A stretch of DNA of 64,000 nt, from assembly GCF_052076105.1 (NCBI RefSeq), contig NZ_CP197245.1, positions 3,162,001 to 3,226,000 of the forward strand, given 5' to 3'. Positions 23,962 to 33,255 of this stretch are shown piece by piece (the stretch's first letter is position 1; each line of letters opens with the position of its first letter). The position numbers and the translations under genes were made by a program. The stretch comes from Tardiphaga sp052076105 (GTDB lineage Bacteria; Pseudomonadota; Alphaproteobacteria; Rhizobiales; Xanthobacteraceae). The notes beneath the pieces were generated by a model. That model worked only from the letters and a program-made list of their open reading frames with translations. It made no database searches and was not told where the DNA came from.

Positions 23962-23981
23962 TCCCGTTCGCGGATCAGTCA

Positions 23982-24013
23982 GCCGGCGCAATCCTTCGGA
24001 TTGTGCCGGCTTC
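23982..24013 (+). terminator. Hairpin after the TPR gene
   Basis: GCCGGCGCAATCC pairs with GGATTGTGCCGGC around a TTC loop (one G-U pair), followed by TTCT. The stem is very strong and the T-run short, so it is likely but not certain as a terminator. Confidence 0.65.
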
Positions 24014-24153
24014 TGCATGACGCGGTAACCATCCAGTCTCCCTGCCCTCGACATATCGGCGAAAACTGCCCTTAGTGTTGCCTCGACAACCCTAGGGAAG
24101 GCCGATACAGACCTCGCCCGACATGCATCGAGCTGAAGGCCCGCGATTCCCCG

Positions 24154-24933
24154 ATGACCACGTCCAAGCGCTATGACCGGATCGCCTTCGTGGCCAGCAC
24201 CAGTGCGGAAGCGCAAACAGCGCTCGACCAGCTGACGCAGCTCTATGGCAATGCCGATCCGGCCACTGCCGATATCATCGTAGCCCTCGGCGGCGACGGA
24301 TTGATGCTGAAGACGCTGCATGACTTCATGCGCACGGGCAAACCGATCTACGGCATGCATCGCGGCACCGTCGGTTTTCTGATGAACGAGTTCTCGACGC
24401 ATGATCTGCATACGCGCCTCGCCGCGGCTCGCGAGACGTTGATCAATCCCCTGCTGATGCGCGCCACGGACGTCCATGGCGGCGTGCACATCCATCATGC
24501 CATCAACGAGGTCTCGCTGTTTCGCCAGACGCATCAACTGGCGCGCCTCCGCATCCTCATCGATGAACGCGAACGGATGGCCGAACTTGCTGCCGATGGC
24601 ATCCTCGTGGCTACGCCCGCCGGCTCCACGGCCTATAACCTGTCGGCGCAGGGTCCTATCCTGCCGATCAATGCCGCGTTGCTGGCGCTGACGCCGATCA
24701 GCGCGTTCCGCCCGCGGCGCTGGCGCGGCGCGCTACTTCCCAATACGGCGATCGTCGCGATCGAGGTGCTGGAAGGCGAAAAGCGCCCGGTGGCCGCCGT
24801 CGCCGACAACGAGGAAGCCCGTGACGTCCGGCGGGTCGAAATCATCTCCGACAGGTCGATTTCGATGCGCATGATGTTCGACCCCGGCCACAGCCTGGAA
24901 GAGCGCATCCTCAGCGAGCAGTTCAGCTATTGA
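24154..24933 (+). CDS. nadK: NAD kinase
   Basis: A 259-residue ATP-NAD kinase that makes NADP from NAD in the cytosol. The signature Gly-Gly-Asp-Gly is at residues 46-49, an Asn-Glu pair at 80-81, the second Asn-Glu at 120-121, and the conserved 'ATPAGSTAYNLSAQGP' near 155-170. Length is typical for the short bacterial form. Start ATG at 24154. It is followed 87 bp later by a receiver-protein gene; no functional link is evident. Confidence 0.93.
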   Translation: MTTSKRYDRIAFVASTSAEAQTALDQLTQLYGNADPATADIIVALGGDGLMLKTLHDFMRTGKPIYGMHRGTVGFLMNEFSTHDLHTRLAAARETLINPLLMRATDVHGGVHIHHAINEVSLFRQTHQLARLRILIDERERMAELAADGILVATPAGSTAYNLSAQGPILPINAALLALTPISAFRPRRWRGALLPNTAIVAIEVLEGEKRPVAAVADNEEARDVRRVEIISDRSISMRMMFDPGHSLEERILSEQFSY

Positions 24934-25020
24934 GGCGGCCGCCCGCCTCAACCATTCGTTAAGACGCGGCGCGGTATGGTTAACATCGGGTAACGGTCCC
25001 CGCCCGGTTCGAGCCGCATC

Positions 25021-25566
25021 ATGTTCCGTATCGACTTCAACAAGCTGCGTTTTCTGGTCTGCGACGACAATCCGCACATGCGGCGCATCCTGCGCACGCT
25101 GCTGCATTCGTTTGGCGCCCGCGAAGTCTATGAAGCCGAGGACGGCGCCACGGCGCTCGAAATGTACAGCCATTATGTGCCCGACATCGTGATCGCCGAC
25201 TGGGCGATGCCGATTTTCGACGGGCTGGAACTGGCGCAGATGATCCGGCAGCCGGATTCCAAGGGCAATCCCTACGCGCCGATCATCATGCTGACCGGCC
25301 ATTCCGAGAAGCGCCGCATCACCATGGCGCGCGACGCCGGCGTCACCGAATTTCTGGCCAAGCCGATCTCGGCCAAGGGCCTCTATCTGCGCATCATGAG
25401 CGTGGTCGCGCATCCCCGCCCCTTCATCAAGACGAAGAACTATTTCGGGCCCGACCGCCGCCGCAACACCACCGTCGCCTATATCGGACCGGAACGCCGC
25501 AACGGCGGCGAAGCCGAGGTTCTGCAGCAGCCGTCGCTGCTGGATAAAGCCCGTGTCACTGGCTAG
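25021..25566 (+). CDS. Response regulator, receiver domain only
   Basis: A 181-residue protein with a CheY-like receiver in residues 8-125. The acidic pocket Asp15-Asp16, the phosphoacceptor Asp60, Thr92 and Lys114 are all in place. The remaining 55 residues form an Arg/Asn-rich tail ('FGPDRRRNTTVAYIGPERR') seen in a family of rhizobial receivers thought to work with Hpt proteins. There is no DNA-binding domain. A gene for an Hpt-domain protein begins 22 bp later, so phosphotransfer between the two products is likely. The partner kinase is not in the window. Confidence 0.85.
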   Translation: MFRIDFNKLRFLVCDDNPHMRRILRTLLHSFGAREVYEAEDGATALEMYSHYVPDIVIADWAMPIFDGLELAQMIRQPDSKGNPYAPIIMLTGHSEKRRITMARDAGVTEFLAKPISAKGLYLRIMSVVAHPRPFIKTKNYFGPDRRRNTTVAYIGPERRNGGEAEVLQQPSLLDKARVTG

Positions 25567-25588
25567 CGCAATGTTCGGAGAAACGCCC

Positions 25589-26170
25589 ATGGCCAAGCAC
25601 AAAGCGCCGGCGCCGCCGAAGGTGCAGGCTTTCGCCGACCACCACGTCATCACGCCACCGAACACGCTGAAGCACGCGATCCGCCGCGTCATCGATCGCG
25701 ACCTCGACGATCCCGTGGCGCGCGCCGAACAGGCGCTCGCCAATCTCTCCGGGGAGTTCAAGACCTGGATGCGCAGCGAATGCGACCGCCTCTCTGCGGC
25801 GCATACCGCCATCCTGAAAAAGGGTTTCGATGCGCACACCCGCGGCGAACTGTTTCGTGCGGCTCACGACATCAAGGGCGACGCCTCGACCTTCGGCTTC
25901 CCCGCGGCTGGCGCTGCCGCCGAAAGTCTGTGCCGGATTCTCGAACACGCCCCCGATCTTGATGCCGTGCCGCCGGATCTGATCCAGCATCACATCGATG
26001 CGATCCAGGCGATCGTGCGCGAACACAACACCATCGAGAAGGCCGGCGTGGCCAACGAACTCAGCGCCCGCCTGCGTGCCGTCGCGGATGACTATCTGAT
26101 GGTGGTGAATCGCGATCGACCAGACCATCTCGAGATGATCTCGGCACCAAGCATCGTGCCAAAGGAATAG
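25589..26170 (+). CDS. Hpt-domain phosphotransfer protein
   Basis: A 193-residue protein with a histidine phosphotransfer motif at residues 89-104, 'FRAAHDIKGDASTFGFP', where His93 is the expected phosphorylated residue in His-x2-Lys-Gly. The four-helix Hpt bundle spans about 70-175. I placed the start at 25589 (GGAG upstream); 25571 is a possible alternative. The neighbouring receiver gene is almost certainly in the same operon, and DUF2336 is convergent beyond a repeat. Confidence 0.82.
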   Translation: MAKHKAPAPPKVQAFADHHVITPPNTLKHAIRRVIDRDLDDPVARAEQALANLSGEFKTWMRSECDRLSAAHTAILKKGFDAHTRGELFRAAHDIKGDASTFGFPAAGAAAESLCRILEHAPDLDAVPPDLIQHHIDAIQAIVREHNTIEKAGVANELSARLRAVADDYLMVVNRDRPDHLEMISAPSIVPKE

Positions 26171-26181
26171 TTCGCGTTCAT

Positions 26182-26318
26182 CGTCATTCCGGGGCAGCTT
26201 GAGCCGCGCAGCGGATCGAGCTGAACCCGGAATCCCGACATGAGAATCTCAGAGCTTTAAGCCATCTCGGGATTCCGGGTTCGCGTGCGCAAAGATGCGC
26301 ACACGCCCCGGAATGACA
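26182..26318. repeat. Palindromic repeat, CCGGAATGAC family
   Basis: CGTCATTCCGGGGC at the left mirrors GCCCCGGAATGACACG at the right. Inside, GAACCCGGAATCCCG mirrors CGGGATTCCGGGTTCG. It is a nested palindrome in the gap between two convergent genes, related to those at 20071-20240 and 56547-56700. Confidence 0.82.
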
Positions 26319-26329
26319 CGTTGTTTGGC

Positions 26330-27502
26330 CTACGCCGCGATCAGCTGATACTCGTCACGCGCATTCGCCTGCTCGGCCAACTCGTCGCAGAACAGCCGCG
26401 CTTCCTCGCGGGCCGACTCCGTTGCGAAACGCCGCAGCAGGATCAACAGCGGCTCGGACGCCGCCTCATCGGTTTCGCACACCGTCAACACGCGCTCGAC
26501 CATGCGACGGCGCAGCCGCACGGCACCGCCGACGGAGCCGATGAACCCGATCTCGTCGCGCGCAGCGAGCGCAGCGCGGAAGGCAGGAAAAGTCGACTCC
26601 GGAAAGCCCGCACGCATCAGCAGCGCATTCAGCCCGGCACCGACGCCGTCATAGACCAATGCGGCCACGCGGCCCTGCGGCAGGCCGGACAGTTCCACCA
26701 GCGCCTGATCGAACAGGTCGAGATTGCCTGACAGCAGGGCACGGAGGATCAGTCCGACGGTCAGTTGTCCTGTTTCACGCAAGTGATGCACGAGATCGCG
26801 CATTTCGTCGCCGCGTGAACGCGAGGCAATGTTGACCGTGGAGCGCGCCATTGCCTCGTCGGCAATGCGCTCGGCACGATCCGGCGACAGCCAGTTCCGC
26901 GCAACGACGAAGCGGGTCAGCGTTTCGGAGAGCTTGGCCACCAGCGCCAGGCGCGTCGTGGCTGGCAGATTGTCGAGGGCCAGCATCGCTTCGCGGATCG
27001 CGGCTAGATGACCGTGCCGTTCGACGATACGGTCCCAGGAGAATTGCGCCAGTTCGGCATAGGGATTTTCAATCAGTTCGAGCGCTGCAGCGGCAGATCC
27101 GACTTCGGCAATGGCGGCGCAGATCGAGATCGGCAGATTGACGCGGCGCGCGACGGCGCATTGCAGTTCGCTGTTGCCGGTGGCGACAATGTCGACCAGA
27201 TCGGCATCGATCAGCAGTGGCGAATGTTCGAGCACTGGAAGCGATACGCAGGACTGATCCACCGACAGCGCCTGCACGATGGCCGGGGGCGCCGACGGCG
27301 CGCGGGCGAAAACCTGCGCCATGGCCTGGCGCACCAGCGGCGATGCATCATCAAGCAGCATCAGCAGCGCGCCTTCGGCAGCAGCGCGATCGTCGTCTGA
27401 CAGGTCTGAGAAAATCCAGGCCCGCGCCAAAGAGCGCGTTGCCTCTGCCCGCTCGCTGGCTGGAGCGGTCCGTACCCAACTAATGAACTGCCGAACAATC
27501 AT
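26330..27502 (-). CDS. DUF2336 domain protein
   Basis: A 390-residue all-helical protein. The pattern of short paired helices, starting 'LARAWIFSDLSDDDRAAAEG' and 'LMLLDDASPLVRQAMAQVF', is the DUF2336 family of alphaproteobacteria, which resembles HEAT repeats and has no settled function. No signal peptide and no membrane segment, so cytosolic. It is convergent with the receiver/Hpt pair; I cannot say that they work together. Confidence 0.82.
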   Translation of the reverse strand: MIVRQFISWVRTAPASERAEATRSLARAWIFSDLSDDDRAAAEGALLMLLDDASPLVRQAMAQVFARAPSAPPAIVQALSVDQSCVSLPVLEHSPLLIDADLVDIVATGNSELQCAVARRVNLPISICAAIAEVGSAAAALELIENPYAELAQFSWDRIVERHGHLAAIREAMLALDNLPATTRLALVAKLSETLTRFVVARNWLSPDRAERIADEAMARSTVNIASRSRGDEMRDLVHHLRETGQLTVGLILRALLSGNLDLFDQALVELSGLPQGRVAALVYDGVGAGLNALLMRAGFPESTFPAFRAALAARDEIGFIGSVGGAVRLRRRMVERVLTVCETDEAASEPLLILLRRFATESAREEARLFCDELAEQANARDEYQLIAA

Positions 27503-27802
27503 GGTTCTGCCAGCCTACGCAACAAGATCAACACCGAAACGCGATGCCACTGTCAGAGAAAATAAACCATCCCACTTAACAAACGGTTCACCATAAGCTT
27601 ATGGCTTTGTTGATGTTTTGTTAAGGGATCGGACATGCGGGGAAATCTGCAGCCAGCCCCAGAAGTCTGTCACGCGGATAAAACGCGGCGCGATCCGACA
27701 TGCGGTCGTCGAAGATAGTCGTGTATTTGAAAGTGTAGTTCAGACTTGCAGGATCAAATCTGGACTGCGCCATGCCGCATCCGAACTGCGTCAGCGCATT
27801 AC
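27503..27802. other. Intergenic gap before DUF2336
   Basis: Three hundred bases between two minus-strand genes. AT-rich stretches around 27555-27630, including GTTAAC-like and TTAAG elements, are probably the DUF2336 promoter region. I see no gene and no clear terminator. Confidence 0.4.
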
Positions 27803-28792
27803 TTAACTACTAAAAGTCCCGGCGCGATCGCTGAACAGATCGAGCGGCTTGGGCACGCCAACCTCCGGCGTTTTAGGCAGCGACACGGATGTCAAAGACG
27901 TGCGGTTGCCCCACAATTCCTGCACGGCCGGCGATACAGGTTGCGCACGATCGCCACCCTGGAACAGCGACCGGAAAATCGGCTGCTCCTGCACGGCCGG
28001 CGATGACTGATCGGATGCAAAGCTTGCGACCTGCGCCGTGCTCAGATCCGGGAAGCGGGACAGGAATGTTGCATTGCTGGACGGCGTCAATGGCGAGACC
28101 GCCTGCGCCGTCACCACGCCCGCAGATGCCATCGCCGTCCGTGTCGCCGTGGAATTCGCGGCACTGTCATAGCGCGACGACAGCACCGAATAGACCTGCG
28201 ACACGCTGCGCGCGCTGCCGCTCTGATCGTAGAAGATGGACCGGTTCGCTGCAGCGGCATTCGGAAACAGTGCAGCGCCCGAAGCGTTCGGATTGTTCGC
28301 CGCGTTGTTGATCAGCTTCGATGCACCGCTGACGCCCATGAAATGCGCCATATAGAGTTCGGCGTCACTCGGACGACGACCGATCTCGCCGGTGAGCTTG
28401 AAACTGTTGGACTGCGTCAGCACGCCGGCCATCGCTGAACTCGCGACGGGATCGTCACGCAGTTTGAGGATCTCGGCTTTCGCAGCCGGATCGCTCACCG
28501 AATAACTGCCCGACGGCGACTTGGTGATGGCGTCGGCATATTTGCCGTAGCCGAGCTGCGTCCCGGCTTCCTTCACGGTGCCGAGCCAGGTCTGCTCGAT
28601 GAACTGGAACAGGCCCTTGGCCGAGGACGTCGAAGCCGTGGCCGAAGGATTGAAATTGGATTCCATCTTGGCGGTGGCGAGCAGATATTCGAAGCTCGTG
28701 CCCGTGGTGCCGGCAGCAGTCTTGATCGCGCCGGTCACCTGACTGCGCGTTGACGAGAGTGCTGATGCGAGGTTGGTCGCGTCGACCGCCAT
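27803..28792 (-). CDS. Lytic transglycosylase (SLT domain)
   Basis: A 329-residue protein with an SLT goose-lysozyme-like fold in residues 15-165. The catalytic glutamate is in 'LLATAKMESNFNPSA' (Glu44), followed by the fold's 'SSAKGLFQFIEQTWL' and 'AELYMAHFMGVSGASKLI'. It cleaves the glycan strands of peptidoglycan. There is no classical signal peptide; relatives in this group are often linked to flagellar assembly or other envelope machines. The C-terminal half is Ser/Ala-rich and probably unstructured. A divergent gene for a Thr/Ala/Lys-rich protein lies upstream. Confidence 0.82.
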   Translation of the reverse strand: MAVDATNLASALSSTRSQVTGAIKTAAGTTGTSFEYLLATAKMESNFNPSATASTSSAKGLFQFIEQTWLGTVKEAGTQLGYGKYADAITKSPSGSYSVSDPAAKAEILKLRDDPVASSAMAGVLTQSNSFKLTGEIGRRPSDAELYMAHFMGVSGASKLINNAANNPNASGAALFPNAAAANRSIFYDQSGSARSVSQVYSVLSSRYDSAANSTATRTAMASAGVVTAQAVSPLTPSSNATFLSRFPDLSTAQVASFASDQSSPAVQEQPIFRSLFQGGDRAQPVSPAVQELWGNRTSLTSVSLPKTPEVGVPKPLDLFSDRAGTFSS

Positions 28793-29019
28793 AGTGTGGT
28801 GCCCCGCTGCCGCGAAACGACCACCGGGAATCGTGCCCTGTCAGCCGTGCGGAAGCCGCGGACACAGTGGGACATTCATGGTTAACGAAATGCTAAGGCG
28901 GTTTTGGCGCTCAATAGCTCCATCCTTGGTTGAGTATTTTACAGCGCATTAACGCGAGGGTGTTTCCGTATGTGTCTGACGGAGATTCGCTGCCGTCGGC
29001 AACGGGAATGGAGATCACG

Positions 29020-29715
29020 ATGGTTGCGGTCGCAAATGGCGCAAGCGCGCATTCGACGTCGGCACAACCGCGGGACAAGGCGACCCCCGCCGCCGTTGCC
29101 TCCACTAAGCCATCTGTCTCATCCGACAAGCCTGCATCTGCGCCGGTAGCTCCTGCCGCCTTCGTATCGTTGTCAGACCGCGCCAAGGCCGTCATCGAAA
29201 AGGCCAAGGCCGATCAGACCGCGACCGAACGGCTCACCGATACATTCGACGAAATGCTGACAAAGCGGACCGACGCCCTGGCCGACCGCCTCTCCAAAGC
29301 ATTCGAGAAAATGAACATCCCGCCGGAATATGCGACGCATATGAAGGTCGACAAGTTCGGCAACGTGACTGCCGAAGGCCCCTGGAAGGCCAAGATCGAG
29401 AAGATGTTCAGCGACGATCCGGCGCTCGCCAAGGAGATGAAGGAAGTCTCGGGCCTGAATGCCCTGAAGGCGGCGCAAGCCTCGCTCGATCTCTACAACG
29501 AGCAGAAAAAATCGACCAATAGCGAAGCGAAACAGGCGGAAGCCTGGAAGAACTACAATATCCGCTCGATGAACATCCAGACCCTGTCTGGCGTCATGAC
29601 CATGAAGGACGGCAAGCTACGGTCGGCGGCCGTCGATTACATGGACATGATCGCCGATCCAACCGGCATCAGCGCCGCCAAATCCCGGCAGGATTTCGCC
29701 AGCCGGCTGGCGTGA
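29020..29715 (+). CDS. Hypothetical Ala/Lys-rich protein
   Basis: A 231-residue protein. Residues 1-70 are a Ser/Ala/Pro linker; 75-170 are helical with many Lys and Asp ('SDRAKAVIEKAKADQTATER', 'TKRTDALADRLSKAFEKMNIP'); the rest is helical. I chose the ATG at 29020 (GGAG 7 nt upstream); 29008 and a TTG at 28930 are in frame. It is divergent from the lytic transglycosylase and might share a role in a surface machine, but I do not recognise the family. Confidence 0.6.
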   Translation: MVAVANGASAHSTSAQPRDKATPAAVASTKPSVSSDKPASAPVAPAAFVSLSDRAKAVIEKAKADQTATERLTDTFDEMLTKRTDALADRLSKAFEKMNIPPEYATHMKVDKFGNVTAEGPWKAKIEKMFSDDPALAKEMKEVSGLNALKAAQASLDLYNEQKKSTNSEAKQAEAWKNYNIRSMNIQTLSGVMTMKDGKLRSAAVDYMDMIADPTGISAAKSRQDFASRLA

Positions 29716-29733
29716 CCTGAGCCCGGAGCCAGC

Positions 29734-30174
29734 TCAGCTCTTGTAGACCGACGCCGGATCGAACACCTTGTCCGCATCGATGAACGAGACCTTCGCTGCC
29801 CCACCCTCGCCCTTGGTGATGGCGCGGTAGAAGCACGAGCGACGGCCGGTGTGGCAGGCGGCTCCGCCGATCTGCTCGACCTTGATCCAGATCGCATCCT
29901 GGTCGCAATCCATCCGCATCTCGACCACGCGCTGGGTCTTGCCCGAGCTCTCGCCCTTGCGCCATAGCGCCTTGCGCGAACGGCTGTAATACCAGGCATC
30001 GCCGGTTTCGATGGTGTTGCGCAGCGCCTCTTCATTCATATGCGCCACCATCAGCACGTCGCCATTCGCCACATCGGTCGTCACGACGGTGACGAGACCG
30101 GCGGCGTCGAATTTCGGCGTGAGCACGAGGCCTTCCTCGAGATCATGGCTGTGTGCGTGCGATGTATTGGACAC
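29734..30174 (-). CDS. hisI: Phosphoribosyl-AMP cyclohydrolase
   Basis: A 146-residue enzyme of histidine synthesis that opens the adenine ring of phosphoribosyl-AMP. Metal-binding residues are readable: the Asp89-Cys90-Asp91-x-Asp93 motif, and Cys107 and Cys114 in 'GGAACHTGRRSCFYR'. The 'WYYSRSRKALWRKGESSG' stretch is typical. It is the stand-alone HisI form, not fused to HisE. The folE gene lies upstream in the same direction, but a terminator separates them. Confidence 0.95.
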   Translation of the reverse strand: MSNTSHAHSHDLEEGLVLTPKFDAAGLVTVVTTDVANGDVLMVAHMNEEALRNTIETGDAWYYSRSRKALWRKGESSGKTQRVVEMRMDCDQDAIWIKVEQIGGAACHTGRRSCFYRAITKGEGGAAKVSFIDADKVFDPASVYKS

Positions 30175-30202
30175 GGAAAATCTCTCGCTGTGGTCGTCAA
30201 AC

Positions 30203-30227
30203 GAAAATCGGGCGCCTGATGCGCCCG
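30203..30227 (-). terminator. Terminator of folE
   Basis: On the minus strand CGGGCGC-ATCAG-GCGCCCG is followed by ATTTTCG. It lies 50 bp past the folE stop and before the hisI start. Confidence 0.82.
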
Positions 30228-30276
30228 ATACTCTAGCAGCAACTCACGATCGCCGCGCGATCAGCGCGACACCATA

Positions 30277-30999
30277 TTAACGGGACATCGACTGGATCAT
30301 CGACATGAACCGCGCCTGCTCGGCAGGATTGTCGCGGAAATTGCCGGTGAAACGCGTGGTGAAAGTGCGCGAGCCTTCCTTGCGGATGCCGCGGGCTGAC
30401 ATGCAGGTGTGCTCTGCTTCGACCATGACGGCAACGCCGCGCGGTTTCAGCACTTCATCCACCGCGGCAGCAAGCTGCGCGGTCAGATGCTCCTGGGTCT
30501 GCAGCCGATGGCCAAAGATATCGACGAGACGCGCCAGCTTGGAGAGACCCACGACGCGCTCCACCGGCGTATAGGCAATATGCGCCTTGCCGTAGAACGG
30601 CATCATGTGATGCTCGCAATGGGAGACGAAGGCCATGTCGCGGATCAGCACGAAATCATCATAGCCCGCGGTCTCGCCGAAGGTCCGGTTCAGGACCTCG
30701 GCCGGGCACTGAAGATAGCCCTGGAACAGCTCGTCATAGGCCTCAACCACACGCCGCGGAGTGTCCATGAGACCTTCGCGCTGCGGATCCTCGCCGATAT
30801 AGGCGAGCAAGGTCTGCACGGCCTGCTCAGCCTCGGCGCGCGAGGGGCGCGGCTGGTCGGGATTTACCGCCGCGGCCAGAAACTCGGCGGGATCGAGCTC
30901 CGACGGCCGGAATTCCTGCACTTTGCTGTCGGCAGATCTGATTTCAGAAGATTTGCCATCCGGGGATTTGCCGCGAAGCGGCTTGATCACTGCGTCCAT
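30277..30999 (-). CDS. folE: GTP cyclohydrolase I
   Basis: A 240-residue enzyme that converts GTP to dihydroneopterin triphosphate, the first step to folate and pterins. Zinc ligands are Cys128 and His131 in 'VSHCEHHMMPF' and Cys199 in 'EHTCMSARGI'. The 55-residue N-terminal extension is charged and probably disordered. The homodecamer-forming core is complete. It ends at its own terminator before hisI. Confidence 0.95.
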   Translation of the reverse strand: MDAVIKPLRGKSPDGKSSEIRSADSKVQEFRPSELDPAEFLAAAVNPDQPRPSRAEAEQAVQTLLAYIGEDPQREGLMDTPRRVVEAYDELFQGYLQCPAEVLNRTFGETAGYDDFVLIRDMAFVSHCEHHMMPFYGKAHIAYTPVERVVGLSKLARLVDIFGHRLQTQEHLTAQLAAAVDEVLKPRGVAVMVEAEHTCMSARGIRKEGSRTFTTRFTGNFRDNPAEQARFMSMIQSMSR

Positions 31000-31264
31000 C
31001 TTTACTCCGTTCGACCGGCCCCACGGGAGGCCGGAGTGTCACCGGGCAGACGGGGCGGTCGGGCCGCCGGACGCCTGAGTCCGTCAATAAAACATCGTCT
31101 TGCGACAATAACACCGAGGCCGCCGAACTGAATTCTCAAATTCCGGCGATCTGGAGAATGCCCGGCATTCTCATGGCTGGGCTGTCATCCTATATAAGGT
31201 CCAGTTCCTCGCGCGCCAAGGGCACGATCCCGGCGCCTGAGGGCACAGTTAAGGTCCGAATCAG

Positions 31265-31729
31265 ATGCTGAACGACATCTATAACAAGCGCATCATCGAG
31301 CTTGCCGGTAACATTCCCCGGCTGGGCCGCCTCCCTGCCCCCGATGCGTCAGCCACCGCCCATTCCAAGCTCTGCGGATCGACCGTGAAGATCGATCTCA
31401 TGATGGATGCCGATGTGGTCACCGACTTCGCCCACGACGTGAAGGCCTGCGCGCTTGGCCAGGCCTCGTCGTCGATCATGGCCAGCCATGTGGTGGGTTC
31501 GACTGCCGAGGAATTGCGTGCGCTGCGCGAGACCGTGCGCAAAATGCTGAAGGAAAATGGCGCACCGCCGTCGGGCGGAAAGTGGGCCGATATCGCCCTG
31601 CTCGAACCGGTGCGCGACTACAAGGCGCGCCACGCCTCGACGCTGCTCACATTCGATGCGGTCGTGGACGCTATCGGGCAGATTGAGGCCAAGTCAAACA
31701 CCGGAGCCAGCCAGCCGACGCCGGCGTAA
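31265..31729 (+). CDS. Iron-sulphur scaffold protein (IscU/NifU N-terminal-like)
   Basis: A 154-residue protein of the IscU/NifU-N fold that assembles Fe-S clusters. The first ligand region is 'AHSKLCGSTVKIDL' (Cys37) and the second 'VKACALGQASSSIMASHVVG' (Cys62, with the flexible Ala/Ser-rich loop). The usual third cysteine is not obvious in the C-terminal half, as in other members of this alphaproteobacterial subgroup, so full scaffold activity is uncertain. It stands alone between folE and a secreted-protein gene. Confidence 0.8.
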   Translation: MLNDIYNKRIIELAGNIPRLGRLPAPDASATAHSKLCGSTVKIDLMMDADVVTDFAHDVKACALGQASSSIMASHVVGSTAEELRALRETVRKMLKENGAPPSGGKWADIALLEPVRDYKARHASTLLTFDAVVDAIGQIEAKSNTGASQPTPA

Positions 31730-31740
31730 CGCCAGTGCGG

Positions 31741-32688
31741 CTATTTTCCTGACGCTGCCGATACGACGCCGCCGGTCGGCACCGAGGCCTCGGCCGTCTT
31801 GGTCGACTTCGCCGAAGATGCGACCGGCGACGACGCGACCGGGGTGTTTTCGTTTTCCGGCCCACTCACGAAACGATCCTGTACCGACTTCGGCGCCAGT
31901 GAGGCGACCGGCGTCTCCTGGTCGCGAGGCTCGGACAACACATCACCGACACTATGAGTCGTGATCAGATTGGTCAGCTCCAATTCGGTTTCCGTAAGCC
32001 GATGCAGATCGTCCCACGGCGGCACGCTGAGCGACAATGACAAGAGATCGCCCGTGCCTCCCATGTCGAAGGTATATTTGGCGAGACGGCCGATATCGCG
32101 CTCGACGATCATCAGGTCGTTTGCCGTATAGCTCGCAGCCTTCGGATCGTCAGCGCGGTCGCCCATCCAGATCTGGTGGACGCGCACCTGGGATTCCTCA
32201 GACACATAGCGGATCTTGCCCGCCAGCAGCAGAAACACGCACATGGATTCGCAATAGGCCTGCGGCACGACCGCCGGCTTCATGGCGCCCGAGGACGATT
32301 GCTGATCCACCGTGATACCGACCGTGGTGCGCAGGCCAAGCTTGCGCCAGCGGCGACCCATGGTGATGGCGTCATTGACCGAGCCACCGCTGGAATCCAG
32401 CACCACTGTTGCGTCAGTCAGATCGCGACCTTTGGAAAACTCGTCGAAATCCCTGACGGTGTCGCCGGTGACAATCCCCACCGCACCGATCCAGCCACGG
32501 CAATTCGGCTCGCAGGCGACCCAGGTGAAGCGCATCGGGAGTTTGCGTTCTTCGAGAACCACTGCAGCTTGGGCAGAGGACGCGACCGAAGCCAACAGGC
32601 CAGCCGCGAGGCCGGGAAGAACGATGCAAAAGGTCGCGGCGCGAAACAGCGCCGAACTACCTGATCGAAGCGACCTCATACGTCCCAA
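31741..32688 (-). CDS. Periplasmic ClpP-fold-like protein
   Basis: A 315-residue protein with an N-terminal signal sequence (about residues 15-42). The central 'VVLDSSGGSVNDAITMGRRW' and 'QAYCESMCVFLLLAG' match the periplasmic ClpP/crotonase-like family recorded as COG3904. The serine in 'Cys-Glu-Ser-Met-Cys' occupies the place of the ClpP nucleophile. The C-terminal 90 residues are Ser/Thr/Pro-rich and look disordered. Possibly an envelope protease or a degenerate relative; there is no direct evidence for activity. Confidence 0.65.
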   Translation of the reverse strand: MGRMRSLRSGSSALFRAATFCIVLPGLAAGLLASVASSAQAAVVLEERKLPMRFTWVACEPNCRGWIGAVGIVTGDTVRDFDEFSKGRDLTDATVVLDSSGGSVNDAITMGRRWRKLGLRTTVGITVDQQSSSGAMKPAVVPQAYCESMCVFLLLAGKIRYVSEESQVRVHQIWMGDRADDPKAASYTANDLMIVERDIGRLAKYTFDMGGTGDLLSLSLSVPPWDDLHRLTETELELTNLITTHSVGDVLSEPRDQETPVASLAPKSVQDRFVSGPENENTPVASSPVASSAKSTKTAEASVPTGGVVSAASGK

Positions 32689-32916
32689 GTCGGATCCTTC
32701 CCCGCACTCTCATGAGCAATGGCAACGGCCCCAAATAACGCTCATGATTCTGTCACACGGGCGTCAAGTGAAAACCTAGCGGGCTTCGCCGCAGCGTCCA
32801 GTTACTTTTGCTGCACTGCGTGTGATAAATTGGCAGGTGTGTCTCCGATGCATAAGTAGATGGGTTCCATGCAAAGGAACCGGGCAAAACCCGGCTGATC
32901 TGATAGCAAACCGACC

Positions 32917-33255
32917 ATGAAACATTCATCCGTGTGCCCGAACTGTGCCGGTACTATTCAACGGCTGCCGCGCAATGCTGGTCGCGGCATGATCTGGATA
33001 TACCGCCACACGCTGTCTCCGCTCGTTGGCTACAATTGCCGGCACCTCCCAACCTGTTCGGTTTATGGCGACGAAGCCATCGAGCGCTACGGATTGTGGG
33101 CCGGCGGATGGATGACACTGGCTCGGCTGCTCCGCTGCCAGCCATGGGGCACTTCGGGTATCGATAACGTGCCGGCCAAGCTGTCGCCCGATGCCCGTTG
33201 GTACACACCGTGGCGCTACGCGCGCTGGCGCGGTGTCAATGACAGCGCAAACTAG
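32917..33255 (+). CDS. yidD: Membrane protein insertion efficiency factor
   Basis: A 112-residue YidD-type protein. The diagnostic block 'IYRHTLSPLVGYNCRHLPTC' is followed by 'YGDEAIERYG', then 'LLRCQPWGTSGIDNVP'. YidD is a small peripheral inner-membrane protein that aids YidC-dependent insertion. It is unusual in lying away from rnpA/yidC, which is common in rhizobia. Its last 4 bp overlap the convergent DUF3574 gene. Confidence 0.9.
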   Translation: MKHSSVCPNCAGTIQRLPRNAGRGMIWIYRHTLSPLVGYNCRHLPTCSVYGDEAIERYGLWAGGWMTLARLLRCQPWGTSGIDNVPAKLSPDARWYTPWRYARWRGVNDSAN

